Origin: Drosophila persimilis
Lineage: Eukaryota > Arthropoda > Insecta > Diptera > Drosophilidae
DNA length: 64,000 nt
Reading direction: 5' to 3'
NCBI RefSeq assembly: GCF_003286085.1
Contig: NW_020825442.1
Location: 1 to 64,000 of the forward strand
Shown: one piece after another, positions 14,095-27,110 of the stretch
How positions within the stretch are numbered: the stretch's first letter is position 1
How the letters are laid out: every line of letters starts with the position of its first letter
The notes under the pieces: model-generated
Database searches by the model: none
The model's input: only the letters and a program-made list of their open reading frames with translations
Told to the model about the DNA's origin: nothing
Program-made: the position numbers and the translations under genes

Positions 14095-14590
14095 GGACCG
14101 ATAACAGTCGATAGCATTCGATACACTGCATACTAAAGAAGAGTTTTCTTCAAAGACAAGATAATAAAATACCAAATATTTGTAGGTATACTAAAGACAG
14201 AAAATTGTATCGAAATCGTTCTGGAAATATGTTATCGATTATATATATACTTATCGATAAATACAAAGCTTGGAAGTGCGATTATTATTCGAAATGTGAA
14301 GTATGGTAAAGCTTTTGTAGAAATATGCATTCATCGATTGCTGAGAATGATTATTTATCGATAACTAAATCGATGAAAAGTATTAAAAGGCTTTCCGTAC
14401 GTGGATATTTCTGTTGAAACATATGTATTCATCGATTGCTGAGAATGATTATTTATCGATAACTAAATCGATAAAATCGATGAAACGATTTTAAAGGCTT
14501 TCCGTTTCTTCCATTAATCGATTGATAATTATGATTATTTATCGATAACCAAGTGTTTTAGGCGATGAAAAGCACTTAAAAGCCTTCTAT
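14095..14590. repeat. Tandem repeat (98 and 86 bp) carrying TATCGATA
   Basis: Three imperfect copies start near 14,325, 14,423 and 14,511. Each holds TGATTATTTATCGATAAC, and the first two share TTCATCGATTGCTGAGAATG and end in AGGCTTTCCGT. TATCGATA occurs at 14,252, 14,356, 14,454 and 14,540. The array extends the theme of the 12.4-12.76 kb cluster. Confidence 0.7.
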
Positions 14591-16216
14591 TCCTACCCAA
14601 TTCCCTCTCCCGACCCATTCCTTCAAGCTTTGAAATGTCTCTCTGGCTTCCACCTCAGATTGCATTTTCCACATAGTGGATGCCGATGGTCTGAGACATT
14701 GGCAAGAGACAGGCAAGTGCGAGGTGGTGTGGAGGAGGCAGAAAGAGGAGAAAGGAGAAAGAGAAAGAAGTGGGTGTTTGAATGCGGTTGCGGATAACCT
14801 ACAAGCAAACCATAATTTACACGCCAATATCATGTCGTTTCACACTTCTGAACGTGTGAGGGTCGGTAGGTGTGTGTGAGTGAGTGCTTGCACTTGCACA
14901 CAGATACTCACCAATACACAAACGCATAAAAATGAGGTCAATAACAGGTAGATTATCAAATAACTATTACACATTGCGTGCTGTACGACGACGACGGCGA
15001 CGACGTGGCTCAGGAGGCATGAGAGGCTGCCACACACCCACACCCACACATCACTGACAACCATCTACACTTTGTGGCACATGTTCCAGACCTCATGAGT
15101 TGGCTTTGGGCCCGCCCCCCAACCACCACCACCACCACCACTCGCTTTGAGGATTTAGGCAAGTGGCCAGGCCGGCTTATGTGGTAAGCAATCAACGCCC
15201 TCGCGACGACTCGACAGACAGCAGGCTTCCTTGTGCCGTACGCCCTCGATTCGAACCGCACAGCGGCCCCTCCGCAGGCGTCCCCTCGCTCACCCTGCCA
15301 CCCATGCGTGAAGGTCAATTTATCGCCTAATGATGTTGAACAATGACAAGGAATGCTCTCGTAGATGGTGCGCCACTGAAGGAGGACCGAAGCGGTCTGA
15401 GGACGAGTGCAACGTTTAGTTTGACTTATTTGAAAGGCATTTATTACCAATCGGACCAATCAATAAAGCTGTCGGTTATTTGAGAGTGTCCCAAGAACCG
15501 TTTGAAAACCATTCTCATAGAAACACCGCACCACCGGCTAAAGAATCGTTCACTCGAAAAGAACAGAACAGAACAGCCTTAAACCCCCGTTGATTGGTGA
15601 CATTTTCCAGTGGAGTTAACTATTCAAATGATTCATTGATTCATTGATTCATTGATTCGGTAAATGGTTTAATTGATTCAATAAGTTCCTCAACTTGGTA
15701 CTGAGAGGCAGAGAGAGGAATCAAGTGTCATGCAGCAGCGCCCATCGGGTCCCTCTCTTGTTGGGAAGCAAGAAGGAAGCCTTTGGGAGTCCCAGAATGG
15801 GTTCTCATTCGGGACTCGCTGATTCGCTATCATAACACTCTCTGAAAGGGCTTTGATTCCTCAATCGGATCGGTGCGCAGCCCAATCCAAAAGCCATAAC
15901 CAAGTAAACAACATCCAGGGCTCCGCAGTTGATACTCGTCTGAGGCAGTCGGAGCGGGGGTCCAACTCCCACCTGACGATGGGACGATGCCAGTTTCCGG
16001 AGTTTTTCGGCTGCCAAAAACAAATACACCAAAAACTGACAGAACAAACAGAGCGACAGAGCGACAGAGTCAAAGAAACAGAAAAAAAGATATGGGCAAA
16101 GGAAAAAGCAGAAAAATGAAGGAGAAATTGAAAACAGAGAGAGGGGGAGCGAGAGAGAGACTTATTGCTCGGCAAAGCGTGAAATGTTTACGAGCGAGTG
16201 ACGATGGCGACTCAAG

Positions 16217-16305
16217 TGGAGCGGGAACCAGCAGGAACCACGGAGGAACCAGGGAGGAACCAGGGAGGAACCAGCAGGAACCAGGGAGGAACCAGGGAGG
16301 AGGCA
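16217..16305. repeat. Minisatellite of GGAACCAG(C/G)A type
   Basis: Roughly eight GGAACCA copies are spaced by CGGA, GGGA or GCA. The run is open in several frames, which is an effect of the repeat and not a gene. Confidence 0.75.
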
Positions 16306-17559
16306 CCCGTAGAGGGACTTGTGTCATTCCTGACAAATCTTAGTCCCCCTCTGCACCTCTCTCTCTCTCTCTTCCGTTCGTGTGTAAAATTGTAAAGAAA
16401 ATGTTATTAAGGATTTTCTATTATATAAGAAAAAGGCAAACTAGGCGCACTTGTCCTGCTCCTATTTGCTCCCTCTCTCTCTCGTTCTGTGGGAGGCGCA
16501 TTAAGCACTTGACATATACACGGTTTTGGGCCTGCAGCCATCCTTCATCATGTTCCCCCCCTCCGCTTCCTGCCTCATCATTATGCTGGGTCTTATATAC
16601 CCTACCCAGAGAAAGGGGCGACTCACCAGGCCGAGGTGATCTCTGTGCAGATCTTGGATTTACGAAAGAGAAAACTCTCTGTGGAATCCCAGGACTGCGT
16701 TACAGATCTACTGGAAGTGCATCCTTTGGATAGACATCTCTCGTCCTTCTGTTAGGGTATACCCAAAACGTGTTGGCTGTGATTGCTCTCCTTCTAGGCA
16801 TTAGACGGGTTTTCATCTACTTAGTTTTCAATGCCCCTCCTTCTCTCTTTCTCTCAATGTGTGTGTGTAAGTCGGAACGTTGACAAGTCGATGACGGGTT
16901 CCTCTGCGAGTGTGCGAGTGTGCTCAAGGTTCCAGCTGCAAAACATTAGCACAGCAGAGCCCAGCAGAGCCCAGCAGAGCCCAGCCCAAAATGAGCGACC
17001 AAAAGTGGCGCAGTCAAGCAAAAGGCTGTCGTTGCAACGAATGAATGAGTGAATGAGCAAGTGAGTGAACGAGCGAATGGCAATGCGAATCCAAATGAAT
17101 GGCACACGGACTGTCGGACTGCTGGACGGCCTGCCTGAGAGATCCTCGTGTGTAAACGTAGGACCTATGTAGCACTTGAATGCCTCGCCTATCGTTCTCC
17201 CTCCATTCTTCTTTCCGCGCTTCCTTCCTTCCTTCCTTGCTTCCTTCGAGACGCCTTTCTTTAACGCTTCGTTTCGCTGTGTGACGCTCCACCCAGCCCC
17301 CAAGGAAGCCCCCCACAGTGGGACAAATGGGCGATTGTGTGGCAATTGCTGAAATAAGATCTAAAAATATTCCAGATCACACAAACTACTTATCTCTTTA
17401 TGGAAATCTTGCGTTTAAGATGGAGCTCTTCTTTCTATAGAACTTCTTTTTGTAACTATACATTTTTGTATCCAAATTAATGCTGGCTTTATCTATATAT
17501 TCTTTATATATAGGCTTTCCTCTATTGATCTGGTTTGGATATTTTCTGTTGCTCTTCTA

Positions 17560-18060
17560 TTGGTATTCCATGGATAGATCGATCTATCTCTATCTACATA
17601 TATCCTCCATAGATGTTCATCTGTCTATGAATCCTATATCTATGGATCCTCTTCTATCGATCTTTATACACACGTACAGTGCCGCTCATCTGAATAGGTT
17701 CAGCAATTTTCATAAATCAAACCGCTATATATTTTTTTGTATAGATTGAAGAAAGTTTGTAGTTTTTAAAGAAATTTATATAGAATGATGATTATAGAAT
17801 GATATAGATGTTCACATTTTTTCTATCGTATTCAACTATCGATCTTCTTCTTCTTTCACCTCTTCACATCTTTTCATCCCATCAATAATAGATAGTTTTC
17901 CTATTTTATTCTTCTTCTTTCGATATTTTCCTATATCAATCTCTCGATCGATCTTTATCTCTCTATTATGTAAATATTATATTAAAAACGAGCGAAGGGA
18001 ATGTTCAGGGGGCTGGCCCCCGATTATATCGATATTTTCCTATCGATTTTCCTCTATCCC
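17560..18060. repeat. T/C-rich block with TCGAT/CGATA motifs
   Basis: GATAGATCGATCTATC, several CTATCGATC and TATCGATATTTTCC (TATCGATA at 18,027) lie in a pyrimidine-rich, low-complexity stretch. It looks like slippage-grown sequence built on a GATA/CGAT theme. No gene seen. Confidence 0.5.
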
Positions 18061-20439
18061 TCTCCCTCTATTTACCTTCTTCCATAAGGCTATCCTTTAT
18101 ACGTTATCCTCTCCATTCGATTTCCATTACTGGACGGTAATCCTGCAGTTATCTAATCCTCCTCCTCTTTATCTATCTTTCTTCTTGCATCCCTTTCGTT
18201 CATTCCCGTCACGTTTTCGCCGCCTTTCGTGCCACTGTGTTCTGGAAGTGTGGAGGCGGCTCCCGACTGAATGGCTACGGAGTTCCCTCCGGAGTTCTGT
18301 TCGGTTATAGACATGTTTTCCCTGCTTTCTATTTTCTTGTATTATTTTATTATTTCTTTTTCCTTGTGTGCGTGAGTGTGTGCGTGTGTGTGCCTGTGTG
18401 TGCGTGTATTTTGTTTCCTACTTCGCTTATTTTTTATTACATCTTGCAATGTTGTACTTTGGCTTTAACAATGTCAGCCATTTTGTTCCTTTGTGACGCT
18501 TTCGTCGAGGGAAAGCCAGAATGCAGTCAACATGAATGTAGTGACAGGACACCCAAGGAGCACCAGGAGGCAGGGGGAAGCAGAAGGGATGGGATGCTGG
18601 CTATGGAATAGGTGTTTGGCTCCTCCAACCCCCCCTCTTGCTTCCATTTATCTCTGGGCATGGTATGCACTCGTTAATTGAATATTTATCTTTGGAGAAG
18701 CTGCTGGCATGGCAATCCATCCCCCGCCACCGCCAGCGCCCCCGCCCCGCCCAATCTCAATTGCAATCTCAGGCATCATCCCAGTGCCAGCATCTTCCAC
18801 TTATTCTGCTTCTGCTCTGCCACTCTGAAAACCCATTCTTCCTTGAGGGGCTCCTTCGTTTCGTTGCGTTCCGTTTCGGGTGCAAAACTTGTCTCTCTCT
18901 CTCTCTCTCTCTCTGGCATCGCCGCGCCGCGTGTCCTTGTAATTGCAACTAGAGCAGCGCCAGCGCCAGCACCAGCGCCTTATGTCATCCTCCTCCTCCA
19001 CCGACATTGGTTATGCATTGTTGCATGCAACCATATCCATATCCATGCCACTGCTACTGCATATGCAATGCGTCTAAATTGCTTTCGAGTTTTGTTTGTT
19101 TGTTGGTTGTTTGTGGCAAGAGAGTCGCTTTGGCTTTGAGATTTACAGCTTTGTTGGCTTGCCGCCTGCCGCCTGCCGTCTGCCGCCTCGATTCATCTCA
19201 TCTTATGCCTCCTGCCCGCCCACCCGTCCGCCCGCCCCTCCTTCCATTCAATTTCTTTTCCACATTAGAGCCATGGGTCGCCTCTTGGGTCGTGTGCATC
19301 CTTGCTTTGACATTTTAAATGTTATTTAATGGTCTCCGACCTTCTCTCACGGGCCAGTCGTGCCACCTCCTGCTGCACCACCATAAATTCATTATTATTA
19401 TTTTCCTTTCTACGAGGCCTCCTCCTCCTCCTCCTCCTCACCTCCGCCGAGGCGCCAGGTCGAGGCAGCAGCAGGAGCAGTTTGCACTTGATTTATATTG
19501 GCACTTTGTGCGGAATTTATGGTCGATGGAGGGCGGGGGCGGGGCTGGTCAAGCACCCTGCTCCCTTCCCAGCATCTAAGTGGGGCATTTTCCTCATAGA
19601 CCATGTTCTATTGCTTTTTATTTCATCGATATGCCGATCAAATGCGTGGAAATTCCCCGCAGAATGGAGGACAATTATTGATTTGAATTCTGAAAAGATA
19701 CCACCCATATTTCAATTAAATATTCGGTATTTAAATACCAAAATAGTGAAATTAAATAGCGTTTCCTTTGATTTAAGCATAAATGTATTAGAAAGTATTT
19801 TTAAATATTTTTAAATTTCCCTTAAACGTTTTCCCCAACTACTAAATATTTCAGGCCTCCTTTCTCCGGCGGTTTATCCCCATTAATGAACAGTAGACGT
19901 GACATTATGCCCTCGTCAAACGATATATCGCGGACCTGTGGACCATTTTTAAGCTTTTTTCCAAGCAATTAAACTGCATTTATTCAGGCGATTCAAGCTT
20001 TGAAAAAATAAATAAAAATATTTACATACATATATGTATGTGCGAAAAATTGGTAATAAAATGTACAGCCCGCATTTCGGCAACGAAAAAAAGCATACGC
20101 TCTATTGAAAAGAGTAGGTGTCTGTCCTGCGGGGAGTCCTTTGCAAGGATTTTTATGTATATTAACATTTTCATTTCCATTGAAAGGATACAAAGCCTCT
20201 AAAAAATAAATAAACGGAAGTCGGTATTTAATTAAATCTCGCACTCGCTCGCACTCGCACTCCCCCTCTCTCTCCCTCTCCTGCTCTCTCTCGTGTTTAA
20301 TCTTAATCATCATTAAAGTTGAACCCGCCCCCCGTCCCGTCATTTAGTCAGACACACACCCGTCCTATCTCCGCCCCACCCCCTCCCGCCCCTCATTTAG
20401 TCACCGCAGTTTAGTTCTTTTGCATTTAATTTGCGGTGT

Positions 20440-20475
20440 TAATGCGCTTTGCTTTTTTGCTATCGCCAGGTGAGG
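20440..20475 (+). promoter_or_regulatory. Weaker candidate recursive splice site
   Basis: A T-rich tract (CTTTGCTTTTTTGCTATCG) precedes CCAG|GTGAGG, with the junction at 20,469/20,470. A TTAAT lies about 30 nt upstream. The tract is less pure and the donor is less perfect than at the other two sites. Its strand and its position between them fit the same host intron. Confidence 0.4.
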
Positions 20476-21780
20476 AGCACTCGTCTCTGTCCCTCCCCGC
20501 CTCCGCCACGCTGTGCAGTTATCACAACTCTAATCCGTGGCACGGGACTGTGGCAACCCTGTCACTCCCCTGGTGCTTATAACAGCTGTTAAGCTCCTGC
20601 ACGCAGCGTGTCCCGCGCTTTTCTGTTGGTAAATCAGTAAACAAAAAACACACAAACACACAGACACACACACACACACAAACACACAAAAAACGGGGAG
20701 AACAAAGTAAATAATTAAAAAAAATAAAACTTGTACAAATTAGCGACAGGGTCCTTTGGTCCTCCGCTCGCTTCGACTGCAATAAAATGTTGTTTATTAA
20801 CCGTCTCTCCAGCCATTGTCTGCCCCGTTTCCAGGGTATGTCCGGGGTATGTCGACACATGGGACACATGGATGGAACACAGGGGAATCATTTACGCGTC
20901 GGAATTTAGTGGACTCTTCACAGGTTTTAGTTCTTGTTGGGTTCTATAAACCCCATGATTAAATGACAAAAATAATGGTAATGGTCGGACAATTACCATA
21001 CACTTGAAAGATACTACCCTCCGAGGGATACTACACTTCGGGAGGGGGGTTTTCCCTCAATTGTTCTGCAGAATATCATCCATGGCACACACAGAATATG
21101 GTAAAGGGTATTTCTATGGCACCATTAAGTGGCAACCGATCCTCTCCTGGCAACCTGTCCAAGGGGTATCCTTGTGGTCGGCAGTTTTTGAAATCTCTCT
21201 TTGTTTTCCTTGACCGTTTGTGAAATTTAATTTATTTTTGATGTCAAGACAAATAAAAGCTTGGAAATACGAGTATATATGCGCCCCAACGAGTGTGCGT
21301 ATGAATAAGGTACGAATATGCCGAAAAGGTATTCAAAGCGTACAGAAGAAGGGGGGGAAAAACCACAAAAATTTCCACAATATGTTGTTGTGTTTGGGGC
21401 ACACGCCCACGCCCTCGCCCTCGCCCACGCCCACGCTCACGCCCACACACATGACGGCAGGGGACCAGCACCCGTCAAAGGTTTGCCAACTCTACAAAGG
21501 TGGATCTACACATCCGCTCGCCCTTGCGGCATGTCCTGCCGCTTCCCTGCAATCGCCCTCCCTTCCTGTCAGTTAATCTAACACGCACTCCACTCCAGCC
21601 CCCAAAGAGAACGAGAACAAGAGCGACAGACAGACAGACAGACAGAGAGAGAGAAGCTGAACGGCACCCAATGAAAGGGAAAACTCCCTGGAAAAACAAA
21701 GCAAAGGAAAACGCCATTGGCAACGAGCCGAAACTTTAGATACCCTTGCAGATCCATCTATCCAGGGGCAGGGCCATTCA

Positions 21781-21808
21781 TTTATGAGATATTCGTACAG
21801 CGAATGTG
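21781..21808 (+). repeat. Dispersed repeat copy, TTATGGGAAATTTGTACAGC type
   Basis: TTTATGAGATATTCGTACAG followed by CGAATGTG matches the consensus shared by five other sites in the window (55.5, 59.9 twice, 62.9 and 63.0 kb). The family is not identified. Confidence 0.4.
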
Positions 21809-22254
21809 CCCGACTACCCTTTGCAAAGAGCACTCCCGTGAAAGGGGCGTGTGGAAATGCTGTGAGGGGGGGCGAAAAATACGAGATGAAACCAAAAAAT
21901 ACGTAAATTAACAAAACCTGACGCCAATCATGAGTGTGTGTGCTGGCATTGGCACTTGGAGCACGAGCCGGCGCTCAACAGGACTGCCCCCCGCCTCGTC
22001 GTGGGGTTAATGGGGAGGGTAAATGGATAAAGAGCGCCAGAAGGAAGGGGGAAAGGGGTTTTCTGGATGGAGCCCTCGGAGGCGGGGGTCCGCAGAAAGA
22101 ACTGAGAAGCGAAAGCCATCTCCCCGGAGCATCGAAATACACTTTCGCAGCGAGCGGGAGCTGGAGGCTTCTTGGAGGAACGGGAAAGGATGCAGGACAA
22201 GGGCTGATAGATTTCGATTGAGGGATGGCTAAGTAGAGGCTTAGTAGATGATTA

Positions 22255-23060
22255 ACAGATATTTTTCATGTCTATAAATGTGGTATAAAAATTAAAAAAG
22301 AAATTATAAAAAATCAATTACGAAATTTAAAAAAAAATAATCCAAATGTAGTTAAAAATAATAATAAAGAACAAAAATGAACACAAAATCAGAATAAAAA
22401 AAAATATCAAAAATAAATTAAAAGATAAAAATAAATAAAACATTAAACATTAAAAAAAAAGCATTTATTGTTTAATAATAACAATAAATACTGCGTATTC
22501 TTAGACAAAAATTATAAAAAAATATATACATTTTTGATAAAAATCTACATATTAAATTAAAAATGTATAAATAACCTGGTTAGATATCTGAACCAAATAA
22601 TATCCCCCCTCCAAATTCTTAGACCTTGATGACTCGCATTTTTTTTATATTTATTTTTTTAAATCATCGTAATTTTTTTTGTGACTGTTGTATAAGTTGC
22701 TCTAACAGTAACAGCAAAAACATCATTTGTATCAGTGATATTATTGTACAATCAAAAACACAAAATGCAATCCTAATTATACTAAAAAAAAAATTAAAAA
22801 AATTACAAATAATAACAAAGAAAAAAAAGGAATGCAAAATCAAAAAATAAAAAAAAAATTAATAAAGAAAATAAATTTAAAAATAAAAATGAATAAAAAA
22901 CATTTACCATTTAATAAAAACAATAGATATTTCATATTAAAAAAAAAAAATTATAAAAAATATATAAATATTTAATAAAAATCTATATATAAAAAAAAGG
23001 TATAAATAATCATTTTTAGTAATAAATACTGACTGGTTTCTTAAATAAAGGAAACTCTTT
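22255..23060. repeat. AT-rich block with an internal diverged duplication
   Basis: The block is almost entirely A/T. The segment near 22,455-22,575 (CATTTATTG, AACAATAAATA, ATTATAAAAAA, AAAATCTA, then GTATAAATAA) recurs in the same order near 22,895-23,015. The spacing is about 430 bp, suggesting an old tandem duplication. No gene. Confidence 0.5.
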
Positions 23061-26000
23061 TAGCACTAAAATAATGGACCATAGACTAATAAAGTTAAAA
23101 AATAAAATTAATAAAATTAAAACCACGGGTTATGATAAAGAACTATTTGAAGACTGACTAGAAGAGCGATTAAGATACGTAGAAGAAAGTTTTAGATAAA
23201 TATGCAGATGAAAGATAAAGATAATGCTAGAATAAAAGGAAGAACCCGTTTATTTATTTAATTAATTTATTTTTAGTTTTGAATTGCTATACACAACAAA
23301 AGATAGAGATATATAGATAAAGAAGATACATTTGATGGTAGTTGTCTAGTGATCGTATCTCTTGAGTGAGAGTATCTTCCGCGTCGATCTGGCCGGAGGA
23401 GCCGTGTGGTTTCTGTGTTCTGTGGCCTCCTTTGTCGGTATGCCCCCCAAACAGCTCTCCATGAGACAGCAGAAAGGACTAACTCCTGCGGCTTGAATGC
23501 GTGCTTGAGCCTGTCTCGGTTCTGGTTTCGGCTCGGTTCCGTCCGTCCGTCCATCCGTCCGTGTGTCCGTGTGTGTTTGAGTTTGGGTGGAAATTAGTTT
23601 AGGGCAGCGAGGCGCATTTTTCAGATTCATAAACTTGCGTGCGTGCGTGCGTGTGTGCTCTCGAGGACGAGTGCGAGTGCGAGGGCGAGTGGGGGGCGAG
23701 TGGGGCCCTGTGTCTGTGTGTGCTTTGGGGAAAAGTGTTTGTTAATTTCAAGTTGACTCCTCGTCTCACTCGTTTAATTGGCTGACTGGCTGACACACAC
23801 ACACACGCACACACACACGCACACGCCCATCCATCGCAAACTAAACGGAATTTCCTCTCCTCAGCCCCCCACCCCCCCGAAAAGAGTCGTGCAACAAGAA
23901 GGAAAAGGATAGAGCACTGCCTCAAGTGAAATGAAGTTCCTGCTTATGAATTAATGACGAAACAGTGGGAACGAAAAATGGTAGACATTAACACACGCAC
24001 ACACACAGACACACAGATACTGAAGGTGCAGGACGAAAGGTGAGAATGTGAGACGACAGACGGACAGACGATGGTTCATTGAACTCTCTTCATTCAAGGC
24101 TCATAAGGGGGATGGGGCACGGGGGACGGGGGACGGGGAACCCCCATTGAAACAAATTTCAATTAATTAACTCATTTCATATTCATCTTCATTAGCCCAA
24201 TGAATTGTGGCCTGCCATTCCATTATTGATGATCGGATAAGTGCAGCCGATGTTTCGAAGAATAAACACATGTATTTGGAGAAGATTTCCCATGGAAAAA
24301 GCGAAGGGAAAGTCTCATCAAATGGTTACCTTTAGCTTCCTCTTTAGATTCGAATGACACAAGAGTGGATTAGCCATTGCCATCGGCTTATCAAGTGTCG
24401 TCTCTGGGAACTCCTATACGTACAGGTCGTCCTTCATTTCGTTGAACTTCCTTTCAATGAAGAAATTTGCAAGAAATTGTCAATCTGCAGACCCATAAAA
24501 AACGTTATATCTTCCAGTGCAGAGATCCACCATGAATCATGGGGAAATCTTCAGATTGTACGAGTGTTTGCCCCCCCCATATAATATTTATGCGACGGCA
24601 CTTAATTAATATCCTACTCCCGGCTATGATGTGTGTCCTGCTCCTGGTACTCGTTTTTCCCGAGCATAAATCGAAGAATAAACGAGCAAAATATTTCCCC
24701 TGATGATGGCTAAAAGTCAAAAGGCGATAATTTCGTTTACAACTGTCGCACCCCCGGCCCCCAGCCCCCAGCCCCCAGCCCACAATGTACAGTGTATATA
24801 CACTGCTTTTTATGTACATATACCTGCCTGCCCCACGGCGCTGGCTTTGCCCGACTCCAATTTATTGATACCCGCCAAAAGCAGAGGGCAAAGAAATGAA
24901 GAAAAAGCAACAGTGGCCCAAGAAAATGCGACGCGTAGCCATAAAAATGTAACTGAAAATGAAGGAAAATTGCCACAAGAGGTGGCAGGTGGCAGGCGGC
25001 AGGCGGCACGAGTAACGGCATTTGTCAACATAACGCTTGTAATTTTTTTCCCTTTTTTCCGTTTTCTTAGAGAGTAGCAAAGGGTATGCCGGGAAGCCTT
25101 TCACAATTCGTTTTCAGTAATCCCCTAAGACGGAGATCCCGGGCGGAATCCCCTGCGAAAAATTGATCTCAGGGCGCCAGAGATCTTGGCCAGGAAGGAG
25201 CAAAAAGTAGATAAAAGACACCGAATCCGCAGATCCTGGAGTATCTTTCGGTCTCTAAGGCCAAGACTATCGTTTTTTTGTGCCTGTTCTACGTTTCCTT
25301 TTTTATAGTTTCTGATTCTGTTGGCTACTGGCTGGGGCTCGAAATCAGTCTGATGCCAGGACTTGCTTATCCTTTGGCTCCTCTGCTGGAGCCGGGGAAC
25401 GCGCAAAGCGTAAACTACAAATTGTTTTGTAGCTGCCTCGAATGTTTCTTGTTCTTTTTGTTGGGGAAACAGCAATTGGCTTCAATTTTATTGGCATTTA
25501 TGGGGACGGCAGCAGGTGTGTGTGTGCGTGTCTCCACGTCCCCCAAGCACACACACACACGCCCACAAACGCCCACACACGCCCCCACACATCGTCTCAG
25601 GTTGAAGTCGATTGGGGCCACTACGTTACGGTCTTTTTATTTTTATTTTCATTTTCATTTTCATTTTATATAATATATATATAGAGAACGAGGGAGGTTG
25701 GTGGTGGTCTCCTTTTTATTCACTTCCATTCCGCCCTCCATTTGTTCGACCTCTGGCGACGGCTGTTCCACCTTTCCGTTCCTCTTTCCGTTCCTCTTTC
25801 TTTCCTCCTCCTCTTTCGACACGTGGAACGTGTGTTTGCTCACGTAATTCCCTAATTAAATACTTAAATTGTAATTGCTTTCGAACGTTTCGCGTGGCAG
25901 CAGAAGCCGGCCGGCCTTCCTGGCTTTCTCCATCATTAAAACACTCAGAAAGGACTCTCAGCACACACACACACACGCTGGGCGCTGCACACAGCTCATT

Positions 26001-26764
26001 GGAAAGAAATAAAGTCCTGTTGTTGGTTTTAGAATCTTTCTTTAAGCACTTAAATAATTCATCAACGAGATGCCGTACCGAGACGAGACCAGCACTCATC
26101 GATTCAAAATAAACGAATTAATAAATTAAATTAATAATTAAACAAATTTAAGCGAATTTTTGGGCAATCAATAAACAAAAGAAACCCCAAATCGGCAAGA
26201 CTAGAGTCGGATCATGCACACGACAGCTATTGTGTTTTTCAACGCACTTTTTGCATTAATAATAATTAATACTATATTATACAAATTATAGATAATTATA
26301 CACGGGTCCAAAGGAGTCTGGAGAAAGGCTTAAGCAAAGGCCTTGTCAAAAAATTCTCTAAAAAATGTGTACCTTTGTCATTCCTTGGACAATTTAAGCG
26401 ATAAGTAGCTTCTTTTATGGCGAATTAAAGCCACTAAAAACTAGCAAAAATATAGTCTAAAAATGGTAAACAACTTTGGGTCGATATGTCTTCAGGGAAA
26501 GCCCCTGTATGAATGAAAGGACGTCTCCCTCTAGTATATTCTGGCAGTTCCAAGTTCCAAGTTCCAAGGGCACTTGATCTCCAAACCAGCTGCAAAACTG
26601 TCGAAATATTCAACTAAGTGATGTTTTGTTTTAGTAGAGAATCAACAGCCCCTCGAGCCACAAGTCAAAAATAATCACTCAAGTCGCACAGTCGGAATCG
26701 GAATCCCATTTGTGCTTGGACTTAGCTGTAAGGAGGCAACATCATTTGCTGCACGTTGAGTCGT

Positions 26765-26818
26765 GTAAGTAAACGCTTTAATTTTAATTGTGCCTCCCAC
26801 TACCCTGCCGCCGCACAG
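26765..26818 (+). other. Probable 5' UTR intron of the Rpn13-like gene
   Basis: A consensus donor GTAAGT (26,765-26,770) is followed by TTAAT branch-like sequence, a C/T-rich tract and the acceptor CGCACAG ending at 26,818. The length of 54 nt is typical of short Drosophila introns. Removing it would join a leader exon ending near 26,764 to a leader of about 290 nt before the ATG at 27,111. This is seen only as splice signals. A transcript would be needed to prove it. Confidence 0.45.
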
Positions 26819-27110
26819 ATACAAGTCCCAGCAGGAGCAGGAGCGGGGGCAGGAGCGGGGACAGGGGCAGCAGGAACATCAACAGCGACAGCCGTGTCCG
26901 GCTCCTTGGAGCTTCTTCGGGTGGCCAGGCTTGGCCACGTTTTTATGTACTTTTAAGTGTGCAATTAAAGGTCAATTGCCGGTTGGGTCGTGGCACCGCG
27001 GAGAGCACGTCGGAGGAAGAGCTGCTGTATCCCATAAAAAGGACGTCTGTGCGGACTGCGGAGGGCGCACAGAAGATACATCCCAAAATTACGAGTAAAC
27101 CGTTTCGAAC

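Larger units (their letters stand above)
9246..20439. other. Gene-free stretch with ratchet site and CGATA clusters
   Basis: No supported gene. Besides the ratchet site at 11.9 kb and the CGATA-rich blocks listed separately, it has GT tracts (9,525-9,550; 13,458-13,484), GAACCGG repeats near 9,565-9,605, a TTCATTGA run near 15,630 and a CT tract near 18,893-18,914. Confidence 0.55.
20476..26764. other. Gene-free stretch
   Basis: No supported gene. Contents are CA tracts (20,645-20,695; 23,790-23,825), a CGCCCA-rich run near 21,405-21,450, (GACA)n near 21,627-21,645, the AT-rich duplication at 22.3-23.1 kb and ATTTTC repeats near 25,640-25,665. Confidence 0.55.

Noticed and set aside
15235-15275. 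GGTTCGAAT on the minus strand, like a tRNA B box
   Set aside because: No matching T-stem, A box or acceptor stem is found around it.
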